Shown here: positions 11,223 through 20,573 of the stretch, piece by piece
How positions within the stretch are numbered: the first letter of the stretch is position 1
Layout: the number at the start of each line of letters is the position of its first letter
NCBI GenBank assembly: GCA_023205875.1
Contig: CP060768.1
Span: forward strand, 62,001 to 126,000
Direction: 5' to 3'
DNA: 64,000 bases
From: Chloropicon primus
Lineage: Eukaryota; Chlorophyta; Chloropicophyceae; Chloropicales; Chloropicaceae
Program-made: the position numbers and the translations under genes
Notes under the pieces: model-generated
Told to the model about the DNA's origin: nothing
The model's input: the letters and a program-made list of their open reading frames with translations, nothing else
Databases searched by the model: none

Positions 11223-12647
11223 ATGGGACTTGAGCTGCAACAGGAGGGGAGCGCGAGAAGTGAGAGGAGAAAGGGCCAGAAGAAATCGTCTTCGTCTTCG
11301 GCTTCGGCGATCTTGGGTGAGAACAAGCTTGCCGTGAACATGAACACAAGCGTAGCGGTGAGCCACCTCAAGGGGGTGTCGAACGCGGACAAGAGGAAGA
11401 TCCAGCAGGTGGCGGAGTTCACCAAGGCGTCCGCGGACCAGGCGTGGTTCGAGCTCAAGAACAAGAACGGGGACGTGCAGGCCGCGATCTCGAGCTTGCT
11501 GGACAACCCCTTCGAGGTCGTGAAGACTCAGAAACAGAAGCAGAAGCAGAAGCAGGCGAGCAAGGACAACAACAAGTCCTCCGTCGCCTCGTCCAACAAC
11601 AGGAGGGACGGGGAGAGGTCGTCCTCCGACTCCTCGGGCAAGAGGAACAGCGGGGGGTTCGAGAGGTCGTCGAGGGGGGACAGAAACGGCGGGGGGGACA
11701 GAGCCGAGAGGGGCGCGTATAGGAAGAGGGAGGACAGGAGGAACTTCAACAGCAGCAGGGAGGGCAACGGCGCGGCCCCCCAGACCAGCAGCGTGGTCGT
11801 CAGGAGGGAGATCGGATCAGCCAAGCCGACCGCCACCGTTGAGGCTCCCGCATCCAGGCAGGCCGCGGGCGCGGCGGCGGACAGAGCAGCCGCCGCGAGG
11901 CCCGTGGCGGTCCCAGCCCCGGCGCCTAAGGCCCTGAGCTCCACCTCCTGGGCCAAGATGGTCGCCCAGCCCAAGGCGCAGCCCGCTCCAGAGCCCACCG
12001 TGGCTGCGGCGGCGGCGGCGGCGGCGAAGCCCGTGTCCGACAAGATGAAGGGCCGCCGCGAGGCCTCCCAGGCCCCGATCGAGGTCGCTCAGGCGGCGGC
12101 CCAGCAGCCCCAGGCCATGCAGGCCGCGCAGGCCAGGCAGCAGGTGCAGACCCAAGCGCCGAAGACGGTCAGCGTTGGGGTCGGCGGCGTCGCCCACCAG
12201 CAGAGGTCCGTGGAGTCCACGGCGACTTCCATGCAAGCGCCTGTGCAGCAGCCTCAGGCACCACAGCAGAAGGCGCCACCAGCGAGGAGCACCACCACGC
12301 AGGTTATCATGCCAGGGGGCATAAGGAGTGACACCACGACGGACGCCGCGTCGGTCCAGTTCGGCCAGTTCGGCCAGTTCGGAAACAACGGAGAGTTCGG
12401 TGCCGGCTTTGGGTTCGGAGGCATGGATATGAACATGAACAACATGATGACCACGAGCTCCGCCGGCATCGACGGGGCCGCGGCCACCACGACCGCGGGG
12501 GCCCCCGCACCTTCCAAGGCTCCAGCCCAGCAGCAGGAGACGAGGGACCTCAAGGCGAGGCAAGACGCCCCTGTGGCCGCCCCTGTGGCCGCCCCTGCGG
12601 CCGCCCAGCAAGTCAACCCAGCCCTCCGCCGCCCGCCACACCAACAG

Positions 12648-12681
<34 letters not shown>

Positions 12682-13091
12682 CCGTCCAGCAAAACATGTA
12701 CGGAGGCTTTGGAAACGGGATGGTTCAGGCTCCACCAGGAATGTATCACCACCACACCCCTTACCAGCAGATGTCCAACATCTCGGGCATGTACCCCCCC
12801 TATCAGTACATGCAGTACAACCAGATGGGTCAGATGAGCCTTGGCATGGCCCCTGGCATGGCCCAGCCCACGGAAGAGAAGCAGACTTACCAGAGGCTGA
12901 ATATGCCAAACTCGATGCAGTCGGAGCACCAGCCAGCCACCGCCAGCAGCCTTTACGGCTACGGTGCGAACATGCCTTTCAGCCAGAACGGCGCGCCATT
13001 CAACCAGGCTTACATGCAGTACACGGCACAGCAAAACATGGGAATGCCAAACAACGGCAACGGCAACAGCAACAGCAGGCAAAAGCAGTAG
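11223..13091 (+). CDS. GIP1_N/UBA-like domain protein with Gln/Ala-rich tail
   Basis: 622 residues from the ATG at 11223 (the frame opens earlier only through TTG). Residues about 45-98 form a UBA-like helical domain (DKRKIQQVAEFTKASADQA, then AISSLLDNPFEVVKTQKQK), which resembles the N-terminal domain of plant GBF-interacting protein 1 and of the Lingerer/UBAP2 group. The remainder is low complexity: Arg/Gly/Ser-rich (about 120-185), Ala/Pro/Gln-rich, FGQFGQFG repeats, a pure CAG-coded poly-Gln (about 479-490), and a Met/Tyr/Gln-rich C-terminus. This composition suits an RNA-granule or stress-granule protein (inference). TGTAAT lies 23 bases after the stop. Domain call moderate; the function of algal members is unknown. 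Confidence 0.6.
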
Positions 13092-13338
13092 TGAAAGCAA
13101 AGTGTTCCCCAACTTGTAATGCGATGTGTTGCTCGTTGTGTAAACCCCTTCTTGCTTTTCTCTCGACCATTGACCCTTTCACTAAGGAGGTCGAGCCAAG
13201 TGTGCGTGCAAGTGTGTGTGCGTCGGTGCTCTGAAGAAAGCAGTTTCTTGGCTTAACATGATCTTTTCTCTTTTTTTTAAAGTCTTGTACCTTATCGAAT
13301 ATTATTGAAACCAAAACCCAAAGCCAGAGGTTAGGCTT

Positions 13339-13854
13339 TTACCTGCAGTTTGCCGTGGCATAGATGAACTGGCCGAAGTTCAAGGTGATCACTCCAGTCC
13401 TCTGGAAGTCAAATGCCGCAAAGGTGTTCCTGGCGCTCAGCAGGAAGAGGCTGAGAGCAATGTACTCAGGGATGCCCATGTCACCCGTCCTGTCCGGATC
13501 GAACGACTTGCAGCAAGTGTAAAAGGCAGTGTCGTCGAGCTGGTACCCCTTCTGGCTTATGGCCTGCCTGACCTGGTCCAGACGAAGCTTTCCTCTACCT
13601 TGCGTGTCCATGACCTTGAAGGCATCGATGTCGTTCTGCACGGCATTGAAGAGGTTCACGAACTCCTCTGGCGTGATGCTTCCCTCGCGAGCCTTGCCGT
13701 ACACCCTTATCATCTGCGCGGTCACCGAGAGAGAAAAGTTCAAGCTCGACATGCCCAAAGCTTTCTGCAATTCTCCAGCGTCCATCCAGCCATTGTTGTT
13801 GGCATCAATCTGCTGAAAGAAGGAAAGGAGCTGGTCCCTCGTTGGCCTCGACAT
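13339..13854 (-). CDS. Penta-EF-hand calcium-binding protein (ALG-2/sorcin type)
   Basis: 171 residues from the ATG at 13854; the longer frame begins at a TTG. Five EF-like units fit the penta-EF-hand family (PDCD6/ALG-2, sorcin, grancalcin). EF1 (about 14-27) has a full loop, DANNNGWMDAGE. EF2 is degenerate (VYGKAREGSITPEEF). EF3 reads DTQGRGKLRLDQ and EF4 DPDRTGDMGIPE, both imperfect. EF5 (FDFQRTGVITLNFGQFI) is the dimerisation type. Such proteins bind calcium and then partners at membranes, for example in ESCRT-linked repair. The usual Gly/Pro-rich N-terminus is absent unless an upstream exon exists. It ends at NCR-stop, where AGGTAAAA could also be read as a weak donor. Confidence 0.85.
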   Translation of the reverse strand: MSRPTRDQLLSFFQQIDANNNGWMDAGELQKALGMSSLNFSLSVTAQMIRVYGKAREGSITPEEFVNLFNAVQNDIDAFKVMDTQGRGKLRLDQVRQAISQKGYQLDDTAFYTCCKSFDPDRTGDMGIPEYIALSLFLLSARNTFAAFDFQRTGVITLNFGQFIYATANCR

Positions 13855-14459
13855 TCTTCTTGTTGTGTCTTGTTCTTGTTCTTGTTCTTGTTCTTGTTGT
13901 GTCGGTGCTGCTCGGTGCTGCTGGGTTTCTTCCTCCTGGTGCGACAAGCGTCACGACGTTTTGACAACCGATGGCAAGAGCAAGAGCAAAGGCGAGGAGA
14001 GGAGGAGGAAGAGAGAGAGGAGGAGAGGAGGAGGAGGGGTCTTTCTCATCTCCGAATCCAAAACTTCAAGGGTGGAGATGGTCCTGAGCCGCGGCCAAGG
14101 ATTGAAATAAGTAGACCCAGGAAGAGGAAGAGGTGGATCGTTGGGTGAAGTCAGGGGCGACACCACGGGACAACAAGATGTCAGAACCTCATACAACGAT
14201 CGAGAGATCGGGTGTGGTGGGTGACATTACTTCTCCTCCTTGCTCCTTGTTCCTCCCTCCCTCTCTCTCTCTGCAGACTTTGCCTTTGCCTTTGCCTTTG
14301 CGACGGAGCAAGACAGAGACAGAGGGAGAGGAAGAGGGAAGGGGGGAGAGGACAGGAGGGGACAGGAGAACGTCCAACGCCTTCCTGCTGATCATCGAGA
14401 AGGACCCCTCCCTCCTCCATCAAAAAGATCGCACCTTTGCTGCTGAGCAAAGACACACA

Positions 14460-14537
<78 letters not shown>

Positions 14538-14775
14538 GCAAGGACAGGAGATGGAGGATACCTTGAGTTGATGCCCACCATCACCATCCTCTCCCCTCTC
14601 TTGATCCCCCATCACCATCCGACTGAGTTGCCAAGTTTTTTTCGTTTTTTTGAGTGCAAAAGGGAAACCCTTTTTGAGTGAGGCGACGGGCGCCAAAAAC
14701 GAGAGAGAGGCGATCACTTCGATCACTTCGATCACTTCGATCGCGAGAGAGACGGACGAGTGATCGCGCGACGCG
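13855..14775. other. Divergent intergenic region
   Basis: Between the 5' ends of the penta-EF-hand and SET genes. Holds a TTCTTG repeat (13857-13898), purine-rich DNA, a GA tract (14460-14534), and a four-unit ATCACTTCG repeat at about 14714-14744 shortly before the SET start. No gene supported. Confidence 0.6.
14460..14534. repeat. GA dinucleotide tract
   Basis: About 75 bases of GA/AGAG interrupted by CAAAG and ACAAAG units. Noncoding. Confidence 0.9.
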
Positions 14776-16737
14776 ATGGCGAGGAAGAGGGTGAAGACGG
14801 CAGAGGCTTCGGACCACTCGCACAGGACGGAGCAAACTTCTGTCAAAGAGAAGCCGTCGTCGTCATCGTCGTCGTCGTCCATGCTTGCAGAACCTGATCC
14901 ACAACAACAACAACAACATCAACAACAACATGTGGAAGGGGTCCGCGGGGAGGAGAAGGAGAAGGGGTGGGTGAATGAGAGGCTTGTGATGGTGAGCTTG
15001 CGAGGCTACCCTGCGTGGCCGGGGGAGGTGATCCCCCAAAGGAGCGTGAAGAAAGTTCTGCCGAGTTCCATCGCGTGTCCGCCAGGGAAGAGTGGGTACG
15101 GGGCTTACCTTCCCATCCAATACTTTGGTGCCTTGAATTACGGCTGGGCGAAGGAAAACGCTGTGACGAGATTGATCGATCACAAGGAGGAGGACTTGAG
15201 GGCAAAGAAGAAGGCTGCTTCATACCAGGAGGCCATCACTCAGGCGTTTGATATGGTGAAGAATCCAAAGGACAAGCCGATAGGTTGGTGGAACGGGCCG
15301 AAACCTCCGCCAGTCCCGGAGTTTGATGCTGGGAGGGAGGCGGATGCCAGTGCAGAGGCACCGGAGAGGAAGGAGAGGAACGCCCCTCACAAGGGCGTCG
15401 CTCGGAGGATGAGGAACGTCCCGTGGCCGAGCAAAAAGGATTTGTGGTACCCGACGCCGAACGTGGTGACCCCCTTTGTGCTGCCTGAGATGCTCGTGAT
15501 CCGAGCCAAGCCAAGGTACGAGACCTTGAGGAGAAATCTTTATTCCGGATCCGAGAACGGCTCCCAGCACAAGCCGAAGAAGGTTCCGAAGCACGACATC
15601 CTGGTGTGCGCTTGCGCGCCAGGCAAAGGCTGCGGCTCGGAACTCGTGAGCGAGCAAGAGATGTGCATGAACTTTAGGATGAACGTAAGGTGCTGCCACA
15701 CGCAGTGCCCGAACGGCAAGCAGTGCCAGAACAAGGAGTTCAACCTCATGAAGCCTCGAAAGCTGAAGGCTTTTCTCACCGAGTCGTGCGGTTGGGGCGT
15801 GAAAACAAAGGAGAAGATCCCCAAGGGCGCTTTTGTGATCGAGTACGCGGGGGAGATCATCCACGATGCCGAGTGCGAGAAGAGGATGTGGGAAGCGAAG
15901 AAGATACACGAGAGGAACTTTTACATGATGGAAATATCAGGGAATTGCGTGATCGATGCCAGGCACAAGGCCAACCTTAGCAGGCTCATCAACTCGAGCT
16001 GCCATCCCAACTGCCGGAGCCAGAAGTGCGTGGATGCTGCCACTGGCGAGGTGAGGGTCGGGATCTTCGCGCTAAGGGATATTGAGCCGGGCGAGGAGCT
16101 CTCCTACAACTACCAGTTCCAGCACTTTGCGCACGGCGAGAAAGATGTGACGTCTTTCGACTGCAGGTGCGGGGCACCGAATTGCATCGGAACCTTGGAC
16201 TCCACTGTGAAGAAGAGGGAAGAAGTGAAAGAATACATGAACAAGAAAATCAAGATCAAGTGGACGGATGGAAAGGATCATATCGCCACGGTGACTGATT
16301 ACAACTGGAAAACTCAAAAGTACACAATAACCTACGAGGACGGAAACACCGAGGACTTGAGTTTGGATCCAAATGGAAAGATAAAGTTCAAATTCATCGC
16401 CTCGCGCAAGAAAAGGCAGGTGAGGCCAAAGCAAGAGCCTGGCTGTGCTTCAGGGAGCGGCGGCGGGGAGCCCCAGCAGCAGAGGGCCTCCAAGCCGAAG
16501 AAACAGAAGCGGCCACATCATCCGAAATCAATGGCGCGGCCACAGGCCGCCGGAGAAAGGAAGGTGAAGAAGCCTAAGAAGGAGGCGGAGGACAACAAGG
16601 AGAACTTGAGCCAAAACGATTGCTCGCCAAAAACGGCAAGCGCCCTGGGAAGCAAGCGCGTGAAGGCACCCATATCCCCGACTGTTGCCCGCTTGGGGAG
16701 CGAGCTGGACACGCGGGCGATGGTGAACGGGATGTAG
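14776..16737 (+). CDS. PWWP-SET histone methyltransferase (NSD/ASH1/SETD2-like)
   Basis: 653 residues, intronless, ATG at 14776. Order: disordered Gln-rich start; PWWP-like domain (about 55-150, with GYPAWPGEV); AWS cysteine cluster (about 275-325, CACAPGKGCGSE through CPNGKQCQN); SET (about 330-455, GWGVKTKEKIPKGAFVIEY, ELSYNYQF); post-SET (CRCGAPNC, about 470); a Tudor-like module (about 490-545, KIKIKWTDGKDHIATV); and a basic tail. AWS-SET-postSET enzymes methylate H3K36 (NSD, SETD2, ASH1) or H3K4, and a PWWP reader points to H3K36. Odd point: the cofactor-binding motif usually written NHSC reads NSSC (RLINSSCHPNC). Nuclear role inferred. Confidence 0.85.
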   Translation: MARKRVKTAEASDHSHRTEQTSVKEKPSSSSSSSSMLAEPDPQQQQQHQQQHVEGVRGEEKEKGWVNERLVMVSLRGYPAWPGEVIPQRSVKKVLPSSIACPPGKSGYGAYLPIQYFGALNYGWAKENAVTRLIDHKEEDLRAKKKAASYQEAITQAFDMVKNPKDKPIGWWNGPKPPPVPEFDAGREADASAEAPERKERNAPHKGVARRMRNVPWPSKKDLWYPTPNVVTPFVLPEMLVIRAKPRYETLRRNLYSGSENGSQHKPKKVPKHDILVCACAPGKGCGSELVSEQEMCMNFRMNVRCCHTQCPNGKQCQNKEFNLMKPRKLKAFLTESCGWGVKTKEKIPKGAFVIEYAGEIIHDAECEKRMWEAKKIHERNFYMMEISGNCVIDARHKANLSRLINSSCHPNCRSQKCVDAATGEVRVGIFALRDIEPGEELSYNYQFQHFAHGEKDVTSFDCRCGAPNCIGTLDSTVKKREEVKEYMNKKIKIKWTDGKDHIATVTDYNWKTQKYTITYEDGNTEDLSLDPNGKIKFKFIASRKKRQVRPKQEPGCASGSGGGEPQQQRASKPKKQKRPHHPKSMARPQAAGERKVKKPKKEAEDNKENLSQNDCSPKTASALGSKRVKAPISPTVARLGSELDTRAMVNGM

Positions 16738-16922
16738 AATGCCAGTGTCAACGAAAAAAGGGGGACGCCTGGGACGGCAACGGAGGTAAAGTAATGAATT
16801 TTAAGAAACAATACTCATCGAGGAAGGACAGGGGCGCCCTCTATTTTATTCTTATACTATACAAAGCTGAGCCGAGCGTGTTTTGAACCGCCCCAAGCTG
16901 CGCCCCCGCACATCTCTCTGCC

Positions 16923-17807
16923 TCAAGAAGGAACAAAACTCTTTGCCTCTTCCACAAGCTCCTTCACGACGTTCATGAGATGCCTCTGGTTGTCCGCCCT
17001 GGATTGGTGTGTCTGAGTCGTCAGCAGAATGGAATCCGACTTGGACTTGTACCTCGGCCCACAAATAAGAGCGATGTGAGATTTTTGCGCCTCGGATAGA
17101 CCGTAGTAGCTCCTCAGGTTCTCGAGCTGCACGGTGAGCCTGACCTTGTCGTTCTTTGGGTGGCGGGGAAGAGCCACCGCCTGCGGGTGAAGAACAAGGT
17201 AATACTCCCACTGAAAAATTGTGTCCTCCCAGTCAGACACCCTTTCTAGCGCATGGTCCGACCCGGCCTGACCCACAGTCTCCTCCGCTTGCGTGATCTC
17301 TTCGTCCATATCCCACTGCTCGTCGTCGTAAAGGTCGCTGAGCATGTCCCCAATCGATCCTCTTTCCTTGCTATTCTTCTCGTCCCACTGGATGACATCC
17401 CGCTCGTCCTCGGGAAGCTTGTCCCAAACGTTGTACAGAGGTTTGTGAATGTTGGGCAAAAGGTCTTCCACCATGTCGTACAATTCGTCCTCCACCTCCT
17501 CATAATTCCTCGGGTATATCACGTCATCCCCTTTCACTTTCTCCTCCTGCTTCGTCGCCTGCTCGACGTCCCCAGCCTCCTCCTCCCCGCTCGAAGAAGA
17601 GGAAGCGAACGTCCTCCCAGCAGCCGGCTGCTGCGTGACCTTGCCTTGCTGGACACAACTCAGCAAGCTCATGTCCAACGGAGACGGAGTCATCAAAGCC
17701 TCGAGCGCTCTCGTGATCGAGAGGTATCTCAACTGCGAGACACTTGGCCTCCCCAGTGACCCCCTCAGACCCACCACAACGCGTCCAAGCACCTGCGCCA
17801 GCGCCAT
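16923..17807 (-). CDS. Mitochondrial ribosomal protein mS35 (MRP-S35)
   Basis: 294 residues from the ATG at 17807. The N-terminus (about 1-60) is basic, hydroxylated and free of acidic residues (VLGRVVVGLRGSLGRPSVSQ), as expected for a mitochondrial presequence. A linker rich in Glu follows. The C-terminal half matches the mS35/MRP-S28 fold: HPKNDKVRLTVQLENL, then ALICGPRYKSKSDSILLTT and a final NQRHLMNVVKELVEEAKSF helix. mS35 is in the head of the mitochondrial small ribosomal subunit. It converges on the SET gene with 185 bases between stops. Recognised from the C-terminal motif; the middle is divergent. Confidence 0.75.
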   Translation of the reverse strand: MALAQVLGRVVVGLRGSLGRPSVSQLRYLSITRALEALMTPSPLDMSLLSCVQQGKVTQQPAAGRTFASSSSSGEEEAGDVEQATKQEEKVKGDDVIYPRNYEEVEDELYDMVEDLLPNIHKPLYNVWDKLPEDERDVIQWDEKNSKERGSIGDMLSDLYDDEQWDMDEEITQAEETVGQAGSDHALERVSDWEDTIFQWEYYLVLHPQAVALPRHPKNDKVRLTVQLENLRSYYGLSEAQKSHIALICGPRYKSKSDSILLTTQTHQSRADNQRHLMNVVKELVEEAKSFVPS

Positions 17808-17833
17808 ACTCCTCCGCTCCTCTGCTCTGCACT

Positions 17834-17916
17834 GTCAACGAAAGAAAACTTCAATCAGTCGTCGAATCCTCAAACCGAAGCCATTTCCTTCCAACAAAAG
17901 CTTGAACGAGAGTTCT
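17834..17916. repeat. 83-base direct repeat, copy A
   Basis: Matches 18021-18103 with four mismatches in 83 bases and no gaps, offset 187 bases. It begins GTCAACGA and ends GAGAGTTCT. It directly abuts the mS35 leader. Confidence 0.95.
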
Positions 17917-18020
17917 CGATACAATCTTTCCGCTGGTATGAACCTCGACTCTTCAATACGTCTACAACTTCCCCTTTCTCTCCTTGAACTCACCTCTTGC
18001 CCTTCGAAATCGATCCGCCT

Positions 18021-18103
18021 GTCAACGATATAAAACTTCAATCAGTCGTCGAATCTTCAAATCGAAGCCATTTCCTTCCAACAAAAGCTTGAACGAGAGT
18101 TCT
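18021..18103. repeat. 83-base direct repeat, copy B
   Basis: Second copy of the block at 17834-17916, about 95 percent identical. This copy contains a TATAAAA-like string (18029-18035) where copy A has AGAAAA. Confidence 0.95.
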
Positions 18104-18442
18104 TCAGACAGCCTTTCCTCTGATGCCACTCTTAATCCTTTCTACTCCCTTGTTCGTTCTCCCTTCCCCGCTCAAGCCTCACCTCTTCTTGGTTTCCTGG
18201 GTGGCTCTGGTGACAGAGTGTACGGCAGAGTAGTGTAATCCCTCGGCGGCGGCAGAAACAACACGACGACGAGCGACGAGCGACGACGACGACGAGGGCG
18301 AGGACGAGGACGAAGCGAAGGCACCAACGCCAGCAGCAGCAGCAGCAGCATTAGCATTAGCATTGGCATTTGCTTTTGACTTGGCGAGGCATTTGCATTT
18401 TGTGTGAAGGAGGTTGAAGGTTGAGGTTTGAGGTGGTTCGTG

Positions 18443-18634
18443 ATGTATTTGATGTATTACACGGAGGAGGGGAAGCGGGTGTACACGCTGAAGAAGGTGA
18501 CGCCAGGGGATCAGCCCACGGAGTCCGCGCATCCTGCAAGGTTCTCTCCCGATGACAAGTACAGCCGTGAGCGCGTCACTTGCAAGAAGAGGTTTGGCAT
18601 CCTTCCCACCCAGCGTCCTCCTCACCCACTCTGA
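18443..18634 (+). CDS. NOP10: H/ACA ribonucleoprotein subunit NOP10
   Basis: 63 residues, intronless; the ATG at 18443 gives [18 protein letters not shown], the conserved Nop10 start. The body carries [19 protein letters not shown] and the end [16 protein letters not shown], both near-universal in eukaryotic Nop10. With dyskerin/Cbf5, Nhp2 and Gar1 it forms the box H/ACA snoRNP core that pseudouridylates rRNA and stabilises telomerase RNA. Length is typical (64 in human). An in-frame ATG 15 bases upstream is not conserved. A TGTAAT signal lies about 205 bases downstream (18837). Identification is firm despite the small size. Confidence 0.97.
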   Translation: MYLMYYTEEGKRVYTLKKVTPGDQPTESAHPARFSPDDKYSRERVTCKKRFGILPTQRPPHPL

Positions 18635-20573
18635 GTGAAGGAATGCTTTGGGCTTCGGCATGGGACACGGGAGGATTGAATCACATCAGCTGTGCTTCGA
18701 TTGGGTCTGGTCGTGTTCTTGGGAAGACTTTTGCTTGTACACTTGTCTTATTGCGGCTGGTAGGTGGTCTGCGGGCGACGGCGGAAGCGGAGAGCGGAGA
18801 GCGGAGAGCGGCACCGCTTTGGGCCTGGCCAGCTGTATTTGTAATAAAAAAAATCCAACTACTTCTTGTCGACCGATGATCGTGCTCGAGGAATGCGGTG
18901 ATTGAGGCGCCGCGACAAACAAGGCGAGACCCCGCCGTTACCGTGCTTGTGAAGGGCCGTGCCCTTGGATGTCACGCCGGATGGTGACGTCCGCAGTCGC
19001 CAAACACTTTGGACTGGACCAAAGGCAACCTCTGTGCGTGCGTGCGTGCGTGTGTGTGTGTGTGTTTGTGCTTTCTCTCTTGCATGGCGAAGGATCGAGT
19101 GGAGCAAGGGAGTTTCCAAGCAAAGAGGAGGAGGCACCAGAGGTTCGTGACACGGCACCAATCCATCAAACCTATGCCGCCCACTGATTGAGGAGGCTGC
19201 AAGCAAGCATTCTAGGTTGATGATGGTAGTGGTGGTGGTGGTGGAACTCCTGCGTGTTGTGAACTTTGCCGAAGAGATCATTATACAGTATATATATAAA
19301 TTAATATTTAATATACTCCTCTGGCCAACACCCAGCCGCCTCGAGAGGAAACGAAGGACTCTCAGTAATCATGCAGTGCGGGAGATCAAAGGTTCGTTCG
19401 ATCTCCCGCAGCCTGCGCCTCGGGTGAGTTGCCTGTCAATCCACGCGCTCGAGCAGGCGAACATTCTGCTGCTCCAGGACGGGGCGAACCCCCGCGTTGT
19501 TCTTCAAAGTTGACAAAGATGGAGAGAAAAGAGTATGGAAGCAGTCAAGGGTCGAACTCGATGCCCTTGTGATTTGTGGTGCGGCCAATTCAATTGCCTT
19601 CAGCGAACAAGCAGCCACTGTGGCAGTTTGGTTTTGCTCTAAAACCTAAAACCTGCTGAGCGTTACCGATCTATCTTTGGAACAAGTTTTCTTCTTGGTG
19701 GGAGTGGACGATAGTAACGTCAATGCGGAGTTTCGATCGGCGAGGGCACGGACGGGACAACAAAAGAGACTCTCGATTCGAGGGCCAGGACAACGACGAA
19801 GAATCGTTCGACGACCAAAAGCATCCGCAGTGACGTTGGCTTGTGACGCGACATCGCTTCATTTGACTCCACACCAGTGTGTGTGCGTGTGCGAGAGAGA
19901 GAGAGAGAGAGAGAGTGGAGGAGAAAGGGGAAGCTTTCTTTGCTTTTGGTTTTTGTGCTTCGTCGTGAGATGCACGGTGCATCATGCACCCACGCCACTC
20001 CTGGACTTTGCTCGGAGGAAGAGAAAGAGAAAGAGAAAGAGAAAGAGAGAGAGAGAGAGAGAGAGTTCGTTGGAAAGATCATGGAAAGAGGAGAGCAACC
20101 CCGGAGACAGCAGAAAGACACAGACACACGACACACGCACGAGAAAGGGCGAAGGGCGCAGGGGAAGGAAGAACGCATGGGGGAAAGGGATCCATCCTGA
20201 GGACCTCCGCAGGACCTCCGCAGACGTTTTTATGTGGGGTGGGGTGGAGAAGCACGAAGATCGTGGTACGAATTCAGTCTCCGAAGAAGAATTGCAAACC
20301 CCTGTCGGAAGGGTGTGAGGTACAGAGTAGTTTTCCCATGGTACGCACCTCACGACTCGTCCAAAAACCTCGTCCCAAGATCACAGCACTGTGGTCCTTA
20401 CATTTGACTTTCGGAAAAGTCCCCCCCAACGTGGGCCTTTCAACGAAATTCGAGTTTCGGAAAAGTCTCGCACTTCAAATTTGAACTCGTGATCGGAGCC
20501 CCTCCCAGAAACTGGACAGAGAGCAGCGAGAAGAGAGAAGAGAGAGCGGCGGAGAGGAAGAGGAGCGGGCGCC
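18635..20573. other. 1.9 kb region without a recognised gene
   Basis: NOP10 3' UTR to about 18850, then noncoding DNA up to the ArfGAP start. It holds a GT/CGTG run (19038-19065), an AT-rich TATA-like block (19289-19302), a strong hairpin (19377-19410), two tandem CTAAAAC units (19639-19653), GA tracts (19894-19914, 20040-20066), and two copies of TTTCGGAAAAGTC (about 20409 and 20456) close to the ArfGAP start. No protein family was seen; a structured RNA between 19300 and 19660 is possible but unproven. Confidence 0.5.
19377..19410. other. Perfect 11-bp stem-loop
   Basis: The arms TGCGGGAGATC (19377-19387) and GATCTCCCGCA (19400-19410) pair perfectly around a 12-base loop. It lies 75 bases after a TATA-like block in a gene-free stretch. 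Could be part of a noncoding RNA or a chance inverted repeat. Confidence 0.7.

Larger units (their letters stand above)
17808..18442. other. Divergent intergenic region with a duplicated 83-base block
   Basis: Between the 5' ends of mS35 and NOP10. Holds two direct copies of an 83-base sequence (17834-17916 and 18021-18103), a GAC/GAG-rich tract and a short CAG run, then an ATTAGC repeat before NOP10. No coding region supported. Confidence 0.7.

Noticed and set aside
11817-13112. Long minus-strand open frame opposite the GIP1-like gene
   Set aside because: It mirrors the Ala/Gln/Gly-rich plus-strand codons and is rich in Arg/Gly/Leu with no family match. A shadow frame.
13855-13947. N-terminal extension of the penta-EF-hand protein
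   Set aside because: It depends on a TTG start and translates a TTCTTG repeat as Glu/Gln; the ATG at 13854 fits the domain.
19551-19620. tRNA-like fold on either strand
   Set aside because: GGTCGAACTC resembles a T loop, but the acceptor and anticodon arms do not pair.
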